64,000 bases of DNA from Aurantiacibacter sp. D1-12 (lineage in GTDB: Bacteria; Pseudomonadota; Alphaproteobacteria; Sphingomonadales; Sphingomonadaceae). Location of the stretch: NCBI RefSeq assembly GCF_028858515.1, contig NZ_JAPJZJ010000001.1, forward strand, positions 558,001 to 622,000, in the 5' to 3' direction. Of this stretch, positions 10,792 to 20,042 are shown piece by piece. Under the pieces are notes generated by a model. That model was not told where the DNA came from, ran no database searches, and saw nothing but the letters and a program-made list of their open reading frames with translations. The translations under genes and the position numbers were made by a program. Position 1 is the stretch's first letter. Every line of letters begins with the position of its first letter.

Positions 10792-10821
10792 ATAGATGGG
10801 ATCGCCTGACGGGCTGTCAAG
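10792..10821 (-). promoter_or_regulatory. RpoH (sigma-32)-type promoter of hsp20
   Basis: On the minus strand CTTGACA (10815-10821) is separated by 14 nt from CCCATCTAT (10792-10800), close to the heat-shock consensus CTTGAAA-N(11-15)-CCCATnT. A transcription start near 10785 would give a leader of about 60 nt that contains the thermometer hairpins. Confidence 0.6.
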
Positions 10822-10853
10822 CACCTGTCAGACACTTTGAAAGCGAGATTACT

Positions 10854-11117
10854 GTGAGCGAAGTCAAGGTCGAGATGTACTCAAAGGCGTGGTGCCCGTT
10901 CTGCGTGCGCGCCAAGAGCCTGCTCAAGAAAAAAGGCGTCGAAATCATCGAGTATGACATCACCATGGGCGGGCCGAAGCGCGAAGAGATGATGCAGCGC
11001 AAGCCAGACGCGATGACAGTGCCGCAGATATTCATCAATGATCAGGCTATTGGCGGATCGGATGACCTTGCTGTGCTTGATCGCGAAGGCAAGCTAGACG
11101 CGCTGCTGGGCCTATAA
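10854..11117 (+). CDS. grxC: Glutaredoxin 3
   Basis: An 87-residue glutathione-dependent disulphide reductase. The GTG at 10854 was chosen: VSEVKVEMYSKAWCPFC is the usual glutaredoxin N-terminus with the CPFC redox pair at about residues 14 and 17, followed by the TVPQIFI cis-Pro segment and GGSDDL glutathione-binding turn. An upstream ATG in the same frame at 10776 would add 26 residues without similarity and overlaps the hsp20 promoter. Its stop overlaps the next ATG (TAATG). Confidence 0.92.
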   Translation: MSEVKVEMYSKAWCPFCVRAKSLLKKKGVEIIEYDITMGGPKREEMMQRKPDAMTVPQIFINDQAIGGSDDLAVLDREGKLDALLGL

Positions 11118-11944
11118 TGCCGAAAATCGCGCTCCTTCAGATGACATCAGGCATTGATCCGGCTGCCAACGCGGCTGCGATTTGTGATGCAGCGGCAGAG
11201 GCTGCGGAGCAGGGCGCATCAATGCTTTTCACGCCGGAAATGGCCGGGCTGCTGGATAAGGATCGAGCCCGCGCCTCAACGAACATCGTTCCGGAAAGCG
11301 AAAGCCCAGTTCTTGAGAAGGTTTCCACCGCAGCATCGCAGCACGGAATCTGGATCAACCTGGGTCTTCCCGTGGCCCTGGAAGACGGCCGCTGGGCAAA
11401 CCGCATGGTGGTGATTGATCCGGCGGGCAGGGTTGCCGCGCGATATGACAAGATCCACATGTTCGATGTCACTCTGGATACGGGTGAGAGCTGGCGCGAG
11501 TCCGCAGCCTATGCTCCCGGAGAGCAGGTGGTGGATGTCGCGGATACGCCCGTTGGCCGTCTCGGGCTGTCGATCTGTTACGACTTGCGTTTTCCGGCCT
11601 TGTTCGAAGAGCTGGGGCAACGACACTGCGATGCAATCTCTATACCCGCTGCCTTTACGAAACCGACCGGCAAGGCGCATTGGCATGTACTCCAGCGTGC
11701 GCGGGCGATCGAGGCCTCTGCTTTCGTGATCGCGGCAGCACAAGTGGGCCAGCATGAGGACGGGCGCGAGACCTTCGGTCATTCGCTTGTTGTTGACCCG
11801 TGGGGCGAGGTGCTGCTCGACATGGGTGGAGATGGGGCAGGGCTAGGTTTCTGCGACATTGATCTCTCACGCATAGCCGAGGTTCGCAGCCAGCTTCCCA
11901 GCCTTGCCAACAAGCGTGAAATCCCTACATCGCGCAGCCAATGA
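11117..11944 (+). CDS. Carbon-nitrogen hydrolase (nitrilase superfamily, Nit-type)
   Basis: A 275-residue amidase of the nitrilase superfamily. The catalytic triad is visible as Glu41 (FTPEMAG), Lys112 (YDKIHMFDV) and Cys154 (LSICYDLRFP). The KIHMFDV and CYDLRFP sequences are those of the Nit1/Nit2 branch, which includes deaminated-glutathione amidases and omega-amidases; the placement beside a glutaredoxin fits glutathione metabolite repair, but this is inference. One-nt overlap with grxC and 4-nt overlap with the DUF1178 gene imply one transcript. Confidence 0.9.
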   Translation: MPKIALLQMTSGIDPAANAAAICDAAAEAAEQGASMLFTPEMAGLLDKDRARASTNIVPESESPVLEKVSTAASQHGIWINLGLPVALEDGRWANRMVVIDPAGRVAARYDKIHMFDVTLDTGESWRESAAYAPGEQVVDVADTPVGRLGLSICYDLRFPALFEELGQRHCDAISIPAAFTKPTGKAHWHVLQRARAIEASAFVIAAAQVGQHEDGRETFGHSLVVDPWGEVLLDMGGDGAGLGFCDIDLSRIAEVRSQLPSLANKREIPTSRSQ

Positions 11945-12435
11945 TTGTTTTCGATCTTTCCTGTGACAGCGGCCACCGTTTCGAGGGCTGGTTCAGCTCA
12001 TCTGAGGACTATTCGCGTCAACTGGCGGAAGGTCTGCTGTGCTGCCCGACCTGTGGCTCAGGTGCGGTTGATAAGGCGCCGATGGCTCCATCAGTGGGGA
12101 AGAAGGGCAATCAGCAGACCGCCGCCAAACCTGCTGCGCAAACGCCAGAGCATGGACAAGGGGAGGGCGCTCGCCCGGTTTCCAATGCTCCGATGTCGCC
12201 GGAGGTCAAACAGGCCCTCGAGAAGCTGGCTGATGCGCAGAAGAAGGCGCTTAAGGACAGCAAGTGGGTCGGCAAGAGCTTCGCCGAAGAATCCCGCGCC
12301 ATGCACTACGGCGAACGCGATCATCAGGCGATCCACGGTGAAGCCAGCCCGGAAGAAGCCAAAGAGTTGATCGATGAAGGCGTCCCCGTCGCGCCGCTGC
12401 CGTTCCCTGTGGCACCGCCCGAAGACTTGAACTGA
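11941..12435 (+). CDS. DUF1178 family protein
   Basis: A 164-residue protein of unknown function found widely in alpha- and betaproteobacteria. It starts MIVFDLSCDSGHRFEGWFSS, with a rubredoxin-like Cys pair in CCPTCGS at about residues 36-40, then a low-complexity middle (about 55-90) and a conserved C-terminal region with VGKSFAEESRAMHYGE and AIHGEASPEEAKEL. These blocks mark DUF1178. ATGA overlap with the nitrilase gene. No function is assigned. Confidence 0.88.
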   Translation: MIVFDLSCDSGHRFEGWFSSSEDYSRQLAEGLLCCPTCGSGAVDKAPMAPSVGKKGNQQTAAKPAAQTPEHGQGEGARPVSNAPMSPEVKQALEKLADAQKKALKDSKWVGKSFAEESRAMHYGERDHQAIHGEASPEEAKELIDEGVPVAPLPFPVAPPEDLN

Positions 12436-12473
12436 TTGCCAGACTGAATTGCTTTGCTATGGCAGCCAACGGC

Positions 12474-12550
12474 GCGCCCGTAGCTCAGTTGGATAGAGCA
12501 TCAGATTCCTAATCTGGGGGCCACAGGTTCGAATCCTGTCGGGCGCACCA
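12474..12550 (+). tRNA. tRNA-Arg (anticodon CCT), CCA encoded
   Basis: A 77-nt cloverleaf. Acceptor arms GCGCCCG and CGGGCGC pair over 7 bp, the D arm contains AGCTCAGTTGGATAGAGC, the anticodon loop is TTCCTAA giving CCT (decodes AGG), the variable loop is short, and the T arm contains GGTTCGAATCC. Discriminator A and an encoded CCA follow. It sits 38 nt after the DUF1178 gene. Confidence 0.97.
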
Positions 12551-12555
12551 ACAAA

Positions 12556-12583
12556 AAAGGGCGAGCCGCGTGGCCCGCCCTTT
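12556..12583. terminator. Bidirectional terminator between tRNA-Arg and hpd
   Basis: The stem AAAGGGCG/CGCCCTTT (12556-12563 and 12576-12583) with a GC-rich loop is flanked by A residues on the left and TTTATT on the right. It can terminate the tRNA transcript and, in reverse, hpd, whose stop lies 25 nt away. Confidence 0.75.
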
Positions 12584-12607
12584 ATTGTTGGCGTTGCGCA
12601 CGAATGC

Positions 12608-13705
12608 TTACTCGGCAGGCTCAACCTCGAGCGTACCGCGTTTGATCTGGTCGCGTTCCATGCTTTCGAACAGCGCCTTGAAGTTGCCTTCGCCAAAGCC
12701 TTCGTCACCCTTGCGCTGGATGAATTCGAAGAACACCGGACCAACCTGTGCTTCCGCAAAGATCTGCAACAGCAAACGTGGCTGCCCGCCTTCTGTCGTA
12801 CCGTCGAGGAGAATGCCGCGCGCCTTCAGCTCGTTCTCTGGCTCGCCGTGGCCGGGCAAACGCTCGGACAGCATATCATAATAGGTTTCGGGCGGTGCAG
12901 TCATGAACGGCACGCCGAACTCCTTCAGGCGATCCCAGCAGCCGAGCAGGTCGTCACAGATCAGTGCAATGTGCTGGATGCCTTCACCGTTGAACTCCTT
13001 CAGGAACTCTTCGATCTGGCCCTTGCCGCCTTCGCCTTCTTCGTTGAGCGGAATGCGGATCTTGCCATCGGGCGCGGTCAGCGCCTTCGAGGTCAGGCCG
13101 GTATACTCGCCCTTGATGTCGAAGAAACGGATCTCGCGGAAGTTGAAGAGGGTTTCGTAATAGTCCGCCCAGTACGCCATGCGGCCGTTGTAAACATTGT
13201 GCGTCAAGTGATCGATCACGTTGAAGCCTGCGCCCACAGGCCACTTATCGACGCCTTCGATGTATTCGAAGTCGATGTCGTAGATCGACAGGCCGTTCTT
13301 GTTTTCATCGGTGTAGCGATCGATCAGATAGACAATGGCACCGCCGATGCCGCGGATCGCGGGGATGTAGAGTTCCATTGGGCCGGTTTCGACGTCCACA
13401 GGCTCTGCACCGCGCTCGATCAGCTCATCATAGGCCTTCGCCGCATCTTTGACACGGAAGCCCATGCCACATGCCGATGGGCCATGCTCACGCGCGAAAT
13501 ACCATGCTGCGCTGCGTGGTTCGTAGTTCAGGATCAGGTTGATCTGTCCCTGACGCCATAATTGCACGTCTTTGGAGCGGTGGTTGGCAACGTGGGAAAA
13601 GCCCATTGCCTGGAATACAGGTTCAATCACGCCCTTCTCGGGCGCGCAGAACTCGACGAATTCAAAGCCATCAAGGCCGATCGGATTTTCAAAGAGGTCA
13701 GTCAT
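12608..13705 (-). CDS. hpd: 4-Hydroxyphenylpyruvate dioxygenase
   Basis: HPPD converts 4-hydroxyphenylpyruvate to homogentisate in tyrosine breakdown. The 365-residue protein starts [19 protein letters not shown] at the ATG at 13705; a longer frame upstream overlaps the ftsB-like gene antiparallel and has no similarity. Two vicinal-oxygen-chelate halves are visible. In the catalytic C-terminal half the iron ligands fall in [16 protein letters not shown] and [10 protein letters not shown]. The segment [13 protein letters not shown] is highly typical. hmgA is not adjacent. Confidence 0.96.
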   Translation of the reverse strand: MTDLFENPIGLDGFEFVEFCAPEKGVIEPVFQAMGFSHVANHRSKDVQLWRQGQINLILNYEPRSAAWYFAREHGPSACGMGFRVKDAAKAYDELIERGAEPVDVETGPMELYIPAIRGIGGAIVYLIDRYTDENKNGLSIYDIDFEYIEGVDKWPVGAGFNVIDHLTHNVYNGRMAYWADYYETLFNFREIRFFDIKGEYTGLTSKALTAPDGKIRIPLNEEGEGGKGQIEEFLKEFNGEGIQHIALICDDLLGCWDRLKEFGVPFMTAPPETYYDMLSERLPGHGEPENELKARGILLDGTTEGGQPRLLLQIFAEAQVGPVFFEFIQRKGDEGFGEGNFKALFESMERDQIKRGTLEVEPAE

Positions 13706-13819
13706 AGTTTCATATGTAACCTTTTTTGCACCTGCTCGCAAGACGCCAATTGGTGTAACATCAGCGCATAGACCTGCATTATGCTTGAAACCGTGGCGGC
13801 ACTGTGATTCAAGGATCGG

Positions 13820-14140
13820 ATGAACAGGCCGATCAACAAGAAAGACGCCGTGCGAGAGAAGGTGGTCAACGCCGCTGCCTTGCTGGTGCTCATCCTGATC
13901 GGACTTCTGGCCTTGATCGGCCCTTCCGGCCTGCTGGCGTGGAGCGATCAGTCGAGCCAGCTGGAGGCTCATAAGGAACGTATTGCAGAGCTTGAGGAAG
14001 AGCGCGCTGTGCTGGAAAACCGCGTCGATCTTCTCGATCCTGACAACGTCGACGAAGACCTTGCGGACGAGCTCGTTCGTCGTGATCTGGGTGTTGCGCA
14101 TCCGGACGATCTGGTCGTCGAACTGGACGAAGAAGAGTAG
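13820..14140 (+). CDS. FtsB/DivIC-type septum formation initiator
   Basis: A 106-residue bitopic membrane protein. AAGGA lies 5 nt before the ATG. A single membrane span (about residues 17-37) is followed by a coiled coil (about 40-70, with Leu/Glu heptads ending in [26 protein letters not shown]). This layout is the FtsB/DivIC family, which bridges FtsL and FtsQ in the divisome. Alphaproteobacterial members are commonly placed just upstream of pdhA, as here, and this supports the call. Confidence 0.88.
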   Translation: MNRPINKKDAVREKVVNAAALLVLILIGLLALIGPSGLLAWSDQSSQLEAHKERIAELEEERAVLENRVDLLDPDNVDEDLADELVRRDLGVAHPDDLVVELDEEE

Positions 14141-14264
14141 TCTCTTTCGCGCCACTGGTTTCCCCAAAAAACCATTCTAACCACATTGGCGAAATTCGTA
14201 TGCGGAACGTTGCCAGTGGCGTGCAGTTGAGCCTATAGGCCGCACAACAATAAACTGCTTGAAA

Positions 14265-14281
14265 GCTCTGTCAGACAGAGC
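14265..14281. promoter_or_regulatory. Perfect palindrome just upstream of pdhA
   Basis: GCTCTGTC-A-GACAGAGC, 8-bp arms around one base, lies about 4 nt before the AAAAGGGGA ribosome-binding site of pdhA. It could be an operator for a pyruvate-responsive or other repressor, or a short hairpin in the leader. No regulator gene lies nearby. Confidence 0.4.
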
Positions 14282-14299
14282 CGCAAAAGGGGAAATGCC

Positions 14300-15394
14300 T
14301 TGGCAAAAGCCTCCACCTCCGGGAAGAAGAAAACCCCGGTCAAGAAGACGAATACGCCTGCAGCAATGGACGATGCCTTCGCGCTCAAATCGCTTCAGGA
14401 TGCGCTGGACAAGAAGAAGCGTTTCAAGCCCACCAAGGATCAGCTTCTCCATTTCTACGAGCAGATGCTGCTTATCCGCCGTTTCGAGGAAAAGGCTGGC
14501 CAGCTTTATGGTCTTGGCCTGATTGGCGGTTTTTGCCACCTCTACATCGGACAGGAGGCGGTCGCGATTGGCCTGCAATCCGCACTCGATAACGACACTG
14601 ACAGCGTGATAACCGGTTACCGCGATCACGGTCACATGCTCGCCTATGGCATCGATCCCAACGTCATCATGGCCGAGCTGACGGGCCGCGCCGCCGGTAT
14701 TTCCAAGGGGAAGGGCGGCTCGATGCACATGTTCAGCACCGAGCATAAATTCTACGGCGGCCACGGCATCGTGGGTGCTCAAGTGGCGCTGGGCGGAGGC
14801 CTCGCGCTCGCCCATCAATACAACGAAGACGGCGGCCTGTGCCTCGCATACTTTGGCGATGGTGCTGCGAACCAGGGCCAGGTTTATGAGACCATGAACA
14901 TGGCCGCGCTGTGGAAGCTGCCGATGGTCTTCGTGGTCGAAAACAACCAGTACGCGATGGGTACCGCGGTGCGTCGCAGCTCGGCTGAAACCGAGTTCTA
15001 CCGTCGCGGTGCTGCCTTCCGCATTCCAGGCATGAAGGTGAACGGCATGGACGTGCTCGAAGTGCGTCAGGCTGCAGAAATCGCGTTCAAGCATGTGCGC
15101 GAAGGCAATGGCCCCGTCCTGATGGAATGCGAGACCTATCGCTATCGCGGGCACTCGATGTCCGATCCTGCCAAGTATCGTACGCGTGAAGAGGTGCAGG
15201 ACCAGCGCGAGAAGAACGATCCGATCGAACGCGCCAAGGCTGATCTGATGAAACTGAAGGTGAAAGAAGACGCGTTGAAAGACATCGACAAGGCCATCCG
15301 CGCCACTGTCGCCGAAGCCGCCGATTTTGCCGAGAAATCGCCCGAGCCGGAGCCGAGCGAACTCTACACCGATGTTCTGGTGGAGGAGTATTGA
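14300..15394 (+). CDS. pdhA: Pyruvate dehydrogenase E1 component, alpha subunit
   Basis: PdhA with PdhB decarboxylates pyruvate and acetylates the E2 lipoyl group. The 364-residue protein has the thiamine-diphosphate motif GDGAANQGQVYE to VVENNQYAMGT and the E1-alpha loop YRYRGHSMSDPAKYR. The start is a TTG at 14300, 7 nt after AAAAGGGGA; the nearby ATG at 14295 is out of frame. The N-terminus before MDDAFAL is a Lys/Thr/Ala-rich tail. pdhB follows after 3 nt, so they are one operon. Confidence 0.95.
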   Translation: MAKASTSGKKKTPVKKTNTPAAMDDAFALKSLQDALDKKKRFKPTKDQLLHFYEQMLLIRRFEEKAGQLYGLGLIGGFCHLYIGQEAVAIGLQSALDNDTDSVITGYRDHGHMLAYGIDPNVIMAELTGRAAGISKGKGGSMHMFSTEHKFYGGHGIVGAQVALGGGLALAHQYNEDGGLCLAYFGDGAANQGQVYETMNMAALWKLPMVFVVENNQYAMGTAVRRSSAETEFYRRGAAFRIPGMKVNGMDVLEVRQAAEIAFKHVREGNGPVLMECETYRYRGHSMSDPAKYRTREEVQDQREKNDPIERAKADLMKLKVKEDALKDIDKAIRATVAEAADFAEKSPEPEPSELYTDVLVEEY

Positions 15395-15397
15395 GCC

Positions 15398-16771
15398 ATG
15401 GCTATTGAACTCAAGATGCCCGCGCTTTCTCCGACGATGGAAGAAGGCACACTCGCCAAGTGGCTCGTCAAGGAAGGCGACACCGTTTCCGCCGGTGACG
15501 TGCTCGCCGAGATTGAGACCGACAAGGCTACGATGGAGTTCGAGTCCATCGACGAAGGTACCGTTGGCAAGATCCTGGTTGCAGAAGGCACAGAGGAAGT
15601 GAAAGTCGGCACCGTCATCGCCATTCTGGCAGGCGAGGGTGAAGAGGTTTCCGATACCGCTCCCGCTGCCCAAGAAGCTGTTCCCGTTGAGGAAAGCACT
15701 GGCCCCGAAGTTGCTGCCGCTGAAGCTGCAGAAAAGCCCGAAGCTAAAGAGCGTCCTGCCGATCCGGACATTCCTGCTGGCACCAACATGGTTTCGCTCA
15801 CCGTGCGTGAAGCCTTGCGTGATGGCATGGCCGAGGAAATGCGCCGTGACGAACGCGTGTTCGTGATGGGAGAGGAAGTTGCCGAGTACCAGGGTGCCTA
15901 CAAGGTCACTCAGGGCCTGCTCGACGAATTCGGTCCCAAGCGCGTGATCGATACGCCGATCACCGAATACGGGTTCGCCGGCATCGGCGCAGGCGCGGCG
16001 ATGGGTGGCCTTCGCCCGATCGTAGAGTTCATGACGTTCAACTTCGCCATGCAGGCGATCGACCACATCATCAACTCGGCTGCCAAGACGAACTATATGT
16101 CGGGCGGTCAGATGCGTTGTCCGGTCGTGTTCCGTGGCCCGAACGGCGCTGCAAGCCGCGTTGGCGCGCAGCACAGCCAGAATTACGGCCCGTGGTACGC
16201 CAGCGTCCCCGGCCTGATCGTGATCGCGCCCTATGACGCGCAGGATGCCAAGGGCCTGATGAAGGCGGCAATCCGAACCGAAGATCCGGTCGTCTTCCTC
16301 GAGAACGAGCTGGTCTACGGCCAGAGCTTCGAGGTCGCACAGCTGGACGATCACGTGCTGCCAATCGGCAAGGCGCGGATCATGCGTGAAGGTTCAGACG
16401 TTACAATCGTATCGTACTCGATTGCCGTTGGTGTCGCGCTGCAGGCTGCAGAAGAGTTGGCAGAGCAGGGCATCGACGCCGAAGTCATCGACCTGCGCAC
16501 GCTGCGTCCGCTCGATAAGGAAGCCGTCCTGACGTCACTCGCCAAGACCAATCGCGTTGTGATCGCCGAAGAAGGCTGGCCAACGTGCTCGATTGCATCG
16601 GAAATCGTCGCGATTTGTATGGAGGAAGGCTTCGATAACCTCGATGCACCTGTCCTGCGCGTATGCAATGAAGACGTACCGCTACCCTATGCCGCGAACC
16701 TCGAAAAGCTGGCGCTGATCGACAAGGATGGCGTGATCGAGGCGTGCAAGAAGGTCTGCTACGCCGATTGA
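15398..16771 (+). CDS. pdhB: Pyruvate dehydrogenase E1 component, beta subunit with N-terminal lipoyl domain
   Basis: The 457-residue protein is a fusion of a biotinyl-lipoyl domain (about 1-78, lipoyl Lys about 43 in ETDKATME), an Ala/Glu/Pro-rich linker (about 80-130) and the transketolase-like E1-beta (about 135-457, with [18 protein letters not shown] and [18 protein letters not shown]). This lipoyl-E1-beta fusion is typical of alphaproteobacteria. The E2 gene (pdhC) is not in the window, and a terminator follows the stop. Confidence 0.96.
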   Translation: MAIELKMPALSPTMEEGTLAKWLVKEGDTVSAGDVLAEIETDKATMEFESIDEGTVGKILVAEGTEEVKVGTVIAILAGEGEEVSDTAPAAQEAVPVEESTGPEVAAAEAAEKPEAKERPADPDIPAGTNMVSLTVREALRDGMAEEMRRDERVFVMGEEVAEYQGAYKVTQGLLDEFGPKRVIDTPITEYGFAGIGAGAAMGGLRPIVEFMTFNFAMQAIDHIINSAAKTNYMSGGQMRCPVVFRGPNGAASRVGAQHSQNYGPWYASVPGLIVIAPYDAQDAKGLMKAAIRTEDPVVFLENELVYGQSFEVAQLDDHVLPIGKARIMREGSDVTIVSYSIAVGVALQAAEELAEQGIDAEVIDLRTLRPLDKEAVLTSLAKTNRVVIAEEGWPTCSIASEIVAICMEEGFDNLDAPVLRVCNEDVPLPYAANLEKLALIDKDGVIEACKKVCYAD

Positions 16772-16782
16772 TCCGATGAAGA

Positions 16783-16817
16783 CACCGGTCCGTCCCTAGA
16801 GAGTCGGGCCGGTGCTT
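16783..16817 (+). terminator. Rho-independent terminator after pdhB
   Basis: A 10-bp stem CACCGGTCCG/CGGGCCGGTG (16783-16792 and 16805-16814, one G-T pair) followed by CTTT. It sits 11 nt after the pdhB stop and touches the end of the convergent TadE-like gene. Confidence 0.75.
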
Positions 16818-17512
16818 TAGAGATCGTAAAAAGAGCCGCCAAACTGGTCGCAGCTCGCAACCGGGTCGGGTGCGTTAGTGTCTCGCTGGTAAATTCCTGA
16901 CAGATCGCGATCATCACGGACGATATAGCTGGCAATAGCACTCACATCCTGCTCGCCGAAGGTGAAGGGGTCACCGATCAAGGGCTGGTAGGTGTAAGCG
17001 ATTTCAACGAAGATGACGGCAGCTTCATCGAACGCCATGACTTTCGCGTCGGCTGGCCCCATGCCGGCAGCCACATCTGACCGCGCACCATCTACGGTAC
17101 CGTACTGGCTGGTGTGGGCGAGCGTCCCTGCACAGCGTTGCCAGTGGATATACTGTTCGCCAGTATCCTTATCCACCTGCAGGCTGCTCATGATCACACG
17201 GCCATGGGTGAAGATATCAATCCCTTTGCCGCTCTGGATATGCGCGCCGTAGAACAGGTCATTGATGTCATCTTCATAGATCTTGCGATCTTCCAGAACG
17301 CCGGCTTCGCCAATACGCGACCCGTTATCGGCGATTTGCATCGCAAGCTGAGAAACTTGCATTTCAATCAATGCCCGATTGGCTGTTTCAAGGCCCATCA
17401 AACCAACACCCAGAATGAAGGGGAAGGCGAGGGCGAATTCGGTCATGGCGACGCCAGAGGTGTCGCGAACCAGATTGCGAATGGCAGAGGCAGCCTTGGT
17501 GATCATGCGCAA
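16817..17512 (-). CDS. TadE-like pseudopilin family protein (last of six-gene cluster)
   Basis: A 231-residue protein with the TadE hallmark: a short basic N-terminus, then GVAMTEFALAFPFILGVGLMG at about residues 20-40 (conserved Glu in the hydrophobic helix). The rest is an extracytoplasmic domain with two Cys. TadE-like proteins are minor pseudopilins of Tad/Flp secretion systems. Its start overlaps the stop of the upstream TadE-like gene by 10 nt. Function beyond family membership is unknown. Confidence 0.8.
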   Translation of the reverse strand: MRMITKAASAIRNLVRDTSGVAMTEFALAFPFILGVGLMGLETANRALIEMQVSQLAMQIADNGSRIGEAGVLEDRKIYEDDINDLFYGAHIQSGKGIDIFTHGRVIMSSLQVDKDTGEQYIHWQRCAGTLAHTSQYGTVDGARSDVAAGMGPADAKVMAFDEAAVIFVEIAYTYQPLIGDPFTFGEQDVSAIASYIVRDDRDLSGIYQRDTNAPDPVASCDQFGGSFYDL

Positions 17513-18096
17513 TTTCCGACTGCTTGTACGTCGGCAGTGGAATTGAATGGCTGGTTACGCAAGACCGTGCGGGCCGTGACAGTCACCGTGTCTTCAAAGC
17601 CGATAAGTTCGGCCATCGGGAAGGGCCGGTCATAGCTCGCATTGACCTCGTACAAAACTGCATCGCGCGCACCATTGGAGTCGCTGAGCTCACGCGACTG
17701 GTCCCATGAGCCGTTGCCATTGGCATCAACGAAAGGTTCGTTTTCGTTGCAGGTGCCATCACCGTTGGTGTCGGTAAATTCTTCCGCGCGACCAAAGTCA
17801 GAATAGCGCGAGTAAGCAGACCGGTCGAAGGTCACCGTCGCCGACGGCACCACATTCTGGACTGCATTGCGCACCCGGGTGTCGAGAGCGGTTCCGTTAC
17901 CGGCATATGCTTCAAGTGTAGAATCGCGCGCAGCCTTCTGGATCGCGCCTTCGATCATGGTCTCCGCATAGAAGTTGTACGAAAGATCGAACAACCCCAT
18001 CAACGTTAGAACGAGCACAGGCGAAATCAGGGCGAACTCCACAATCGTGGCTCCCGTTTCGTCCCGAAAGATATCAGCAAAGAGCCGCGGCATCAT
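17503..18096 (-). CDS. TadE-like pseudopilin with two calcium-loop-like motifs
   Basis: A 197-residue TadE-type protein: ATIVEFALISPVLVLTLMG at about residues 16-34 is the pseudopilin helix. About residues 108-132 contain DTNGDGTCNENE and DANGNGSWDQ, Asp/Asn/Gly spacing that resembles EF-hand or dockerin calcium loops; this is unusual for the family. ATGA overlap with the upstream vWA gene and 10-nt overlap with the next TadE gene. The calcium role is inference. Confidence 0.8.
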   Translation of the reverse strand: MMPRLFADIFRDETGATIVEFALISPVLVLTLMGLFDLSYNFYAETMIEGAIQKAARDSTLEAYAGNGTALDTRVRNAVQNVVPSATVTFDRSAYSRYSDFGRAEEFTDTNGDGTCNENEPFVDANGNGSWDQSRELSDSNGARDAVLYEVNASYDRPFPMAELIGFEDTVTVTARTVLRNQPFNSTADVQAVGNCA

Positions 18097-20042
18097 GAGG
18101 AAAGCCTCAGTTCGCTCATGGAACTCGCAATATCCATGAAGGCCTGGTTGAGTTCTTCGGCATTGTTAGCCTGGAACGTGCGGCCCGGCCCGCCACATTC
18201 TTCCATGATCGGGTTCAGGCTTGTGCCGAAGGCAACAACCCACACAGTGATGTTGCGGTTCTTCACCTGCTGGCAGGCAATACGGAAACGGTTCTCGACG
18301 ACCGAGGTGAGAGTTTCCGTGCCATCCGGATCCCATCTGCGCTGATCCAGGCCTTCGATACCATACGAGCTGTAAGAAATGTCGTAAGGTTCGGTCTGGC
18401 CGTCCGTCAGCCAGATCAGGTGGCGACCGCGCGTATCATCCGGACCGCTCGAGTTCTCCGATGCGTACAATCCTGTGGGTGAAAGCAGGCGTCCACCCCA
18501 GATCATGCCAATATCATGGTGTGTCGAGCCATAAGGCACGAGAGTATCGAGGTAGGTATTGAGTTCGTCAGATGTCATCGCCGTCAGCTTCGCTGCCGCA
18601 GGCGGACAGTCCGATGACCACCATGTGCCCGAATTGGCGAATTCGGCAGTCGTGCGAATGTTTCTCGGCGTGAAATCACCCGTGCCGGAAGTGTCGAGCG
18701 AGCGGGCGTAGCTGTTGTCGGTGTAACGCGGACGCCATTGGGTTGCAGAATTGCCCGAAGACGGCACCAGGTCGATGTCCAGATCAAGCGCCCGAGAGAA
18801 GTCGACGTTGTCGTAGTCATCGATGATGTATGTACCGCGTTCCTCGATGCAACCATCCGTTTCGGTACGCCAGTTTGATACATCACGCGAAATCGGCTCA
18901 TAGCTCCAGAGAGTGTGATCTAGGGACGGGAGAACCGTCACTTCCTCAAACGTCTGGATATAGTTCGTGTCCGTGCTCGCTTGAATCTCGCAGGTATCGC
19001 CGTTCAGCACTGTTTGATAGCGCGTGCCATTGTGGACCTTTTCGCCGTCTTTAATCGTGACAATTGCCGGTGGATTGAACTGCACCTCGGTGCGCGCGGA
19101 ATCGTCATCGATGGTTGTGGTAGTATCCCAGGTGTTGCTCGGCTGTGCACCTTCGCATGAGTACCAGCCCGGCTGATCGGGATTGGGTGATTCGTTCCAG
19201 GTTGCCGCATAGGTGGACTCTGCGGTCCAATCAGTGCGGGTACCCGATACATACTGCCAGTTGCGGTAATAGGTGTAGCTGATGTCTTCACCCGGAAGAG
19301 CAAGCCCCGTGTCGCGGCGCCCCTGATAGGTCCAGCTGTCTACTACCCAACTGTCCTGCAAAAGGTGCCCGACATTGACGTTGGCATTGTACGGAACGAA
19401 CCCGTAACGGATAGTAGTCGCAGGCCCTTTGCTGGCATCAAGGGTAGTATAGAAAGTCCTGATGACCGATTTGAGCGATTCCAGTCGGGACTGACTATCG
19501 CCAGCGTTGGTGTGACGCATCGAGCCAGTGACGTCGAGCGCCATCATAACGTCCAGATTCGGGAACGTCTGGATGGAAGAGCAATCAACCGTAACTTCCA
19601 TTTCATCGAAGCCGAACACGCTCATCAGCGTGGTCGGCACATCGACGGAAGCGGATGCCCTGATGGAGAAATCGCCTTCCAGCTGCATCGAAAAGTTGCG
19701 GTTTTCGGTGCCATATGCGCCGTCACGGAAGTTGAGATCAAAGAAGCGGTGCCCTGTCTCGGCCACGTCGCTCGGCATCGTGCCATCAACCGCGGCCTGG
19801 TTTCCCATGCGATTTCGCGCGGCGAGGGTACCCGCATCGCAGGCAGCCTGCAGGCGGGTCTTGGCCAGGTAGCCGCGGCCCATGTCAACTCCGCCGCCGA
19901 CCAGCGCGATCAACGGGAAGATCGATGCAGCGATCATGGCCATGACGTTACCCGACGGATCCCGCGCAAGGCGCGTTAAGATTCCACCGAAATCGTGGCG
20001 AGAAAGGGAATGCGGAACTCTCATTGCACCGCATTTACGCAT
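18093..20042 (-). CDS. TadG-like protein with von Willebrand A domain
   Basis: About 649 residues. The N-terminus has a TadG-like membrane helix (NVMAMIAASIFPLIALVGGG) with the GVDMGRGYLAKTRLQAACDAGTLA segment, then a large extracytoplasmic part. A vWA domain begins near residue 170 with VMMALDVTGSM, a DxTxS metal-ion site, and a later IWLTDGQTE strand. Start candidates are a TTG at 20063, ATG at 20042 and ATG at 20024; no clear ribosome-binding site separates them. Such proteins accompany Tad pili and may act in adhesion. Confidence 0.8.
   Translation of the reverse strand: MRKCGAMRVPHSLSRHDFGGILTRLARDPSGNVMAMIAASIFPLIALVGGGVDMGRGYLAKTRLQAACDAGTLAARNRMGNQAAVDGTMPSDVAETGHRFFDLNFRDGAYGTENRNFSMQLEGDFSIRASASVDVPTTLMSVFGFDEMEVTVDCSSIQTFPNLDVMMALDVTGSMRHTNAGDSQSRLESLKSVIRTFYTTLDASKGPATTIRYGFVPYNANVNVGHLLQDSWVVDSWTYQGRRDTGLALPGEDISYTYYRNWQYVSGTRTDWTAESTYAATWNESPNPDQPGWYSCEGAQPSNTWDTTTTIDDDSARTEVQFNPPAIVTIKDGEKVHNGTRYQTVLNGDTCEIQASTDTNYIQTFEEVTVLPSLDHTLWSYEPISRDVSNWRTETDGCIEERGTYIIDDYDNVDFSRALDLDIDLVPSSGNSATQWRPRYTDNSYARSLDTSGTGDFTPRNIRTTAEFANSGTWWSSDCPPAAAKLTAMTSDELNTYLDTLVPYGSTHHDIGMIWGGRLLSPTGLYASENSSGPDDTRGRHLIWLTDGQTEPYDISYSSYGIEGLDQRRWDPDGTETLTSVVENRFRIACQQVKNRNITVWVVAFGTSLNPIMEECGGPGRTFQANNAEELNQAFMDIASSMSELRLSS

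Noticed and set aside
14177-16354. A 725-codon open frame on the minus strand opposite pdhA-pdhB
   Set aside because: It lies wholly antisense to two clear genes, has His/Arg-rich composition expected from reversed alphaproteobacterial codons, and no recognisable domain.
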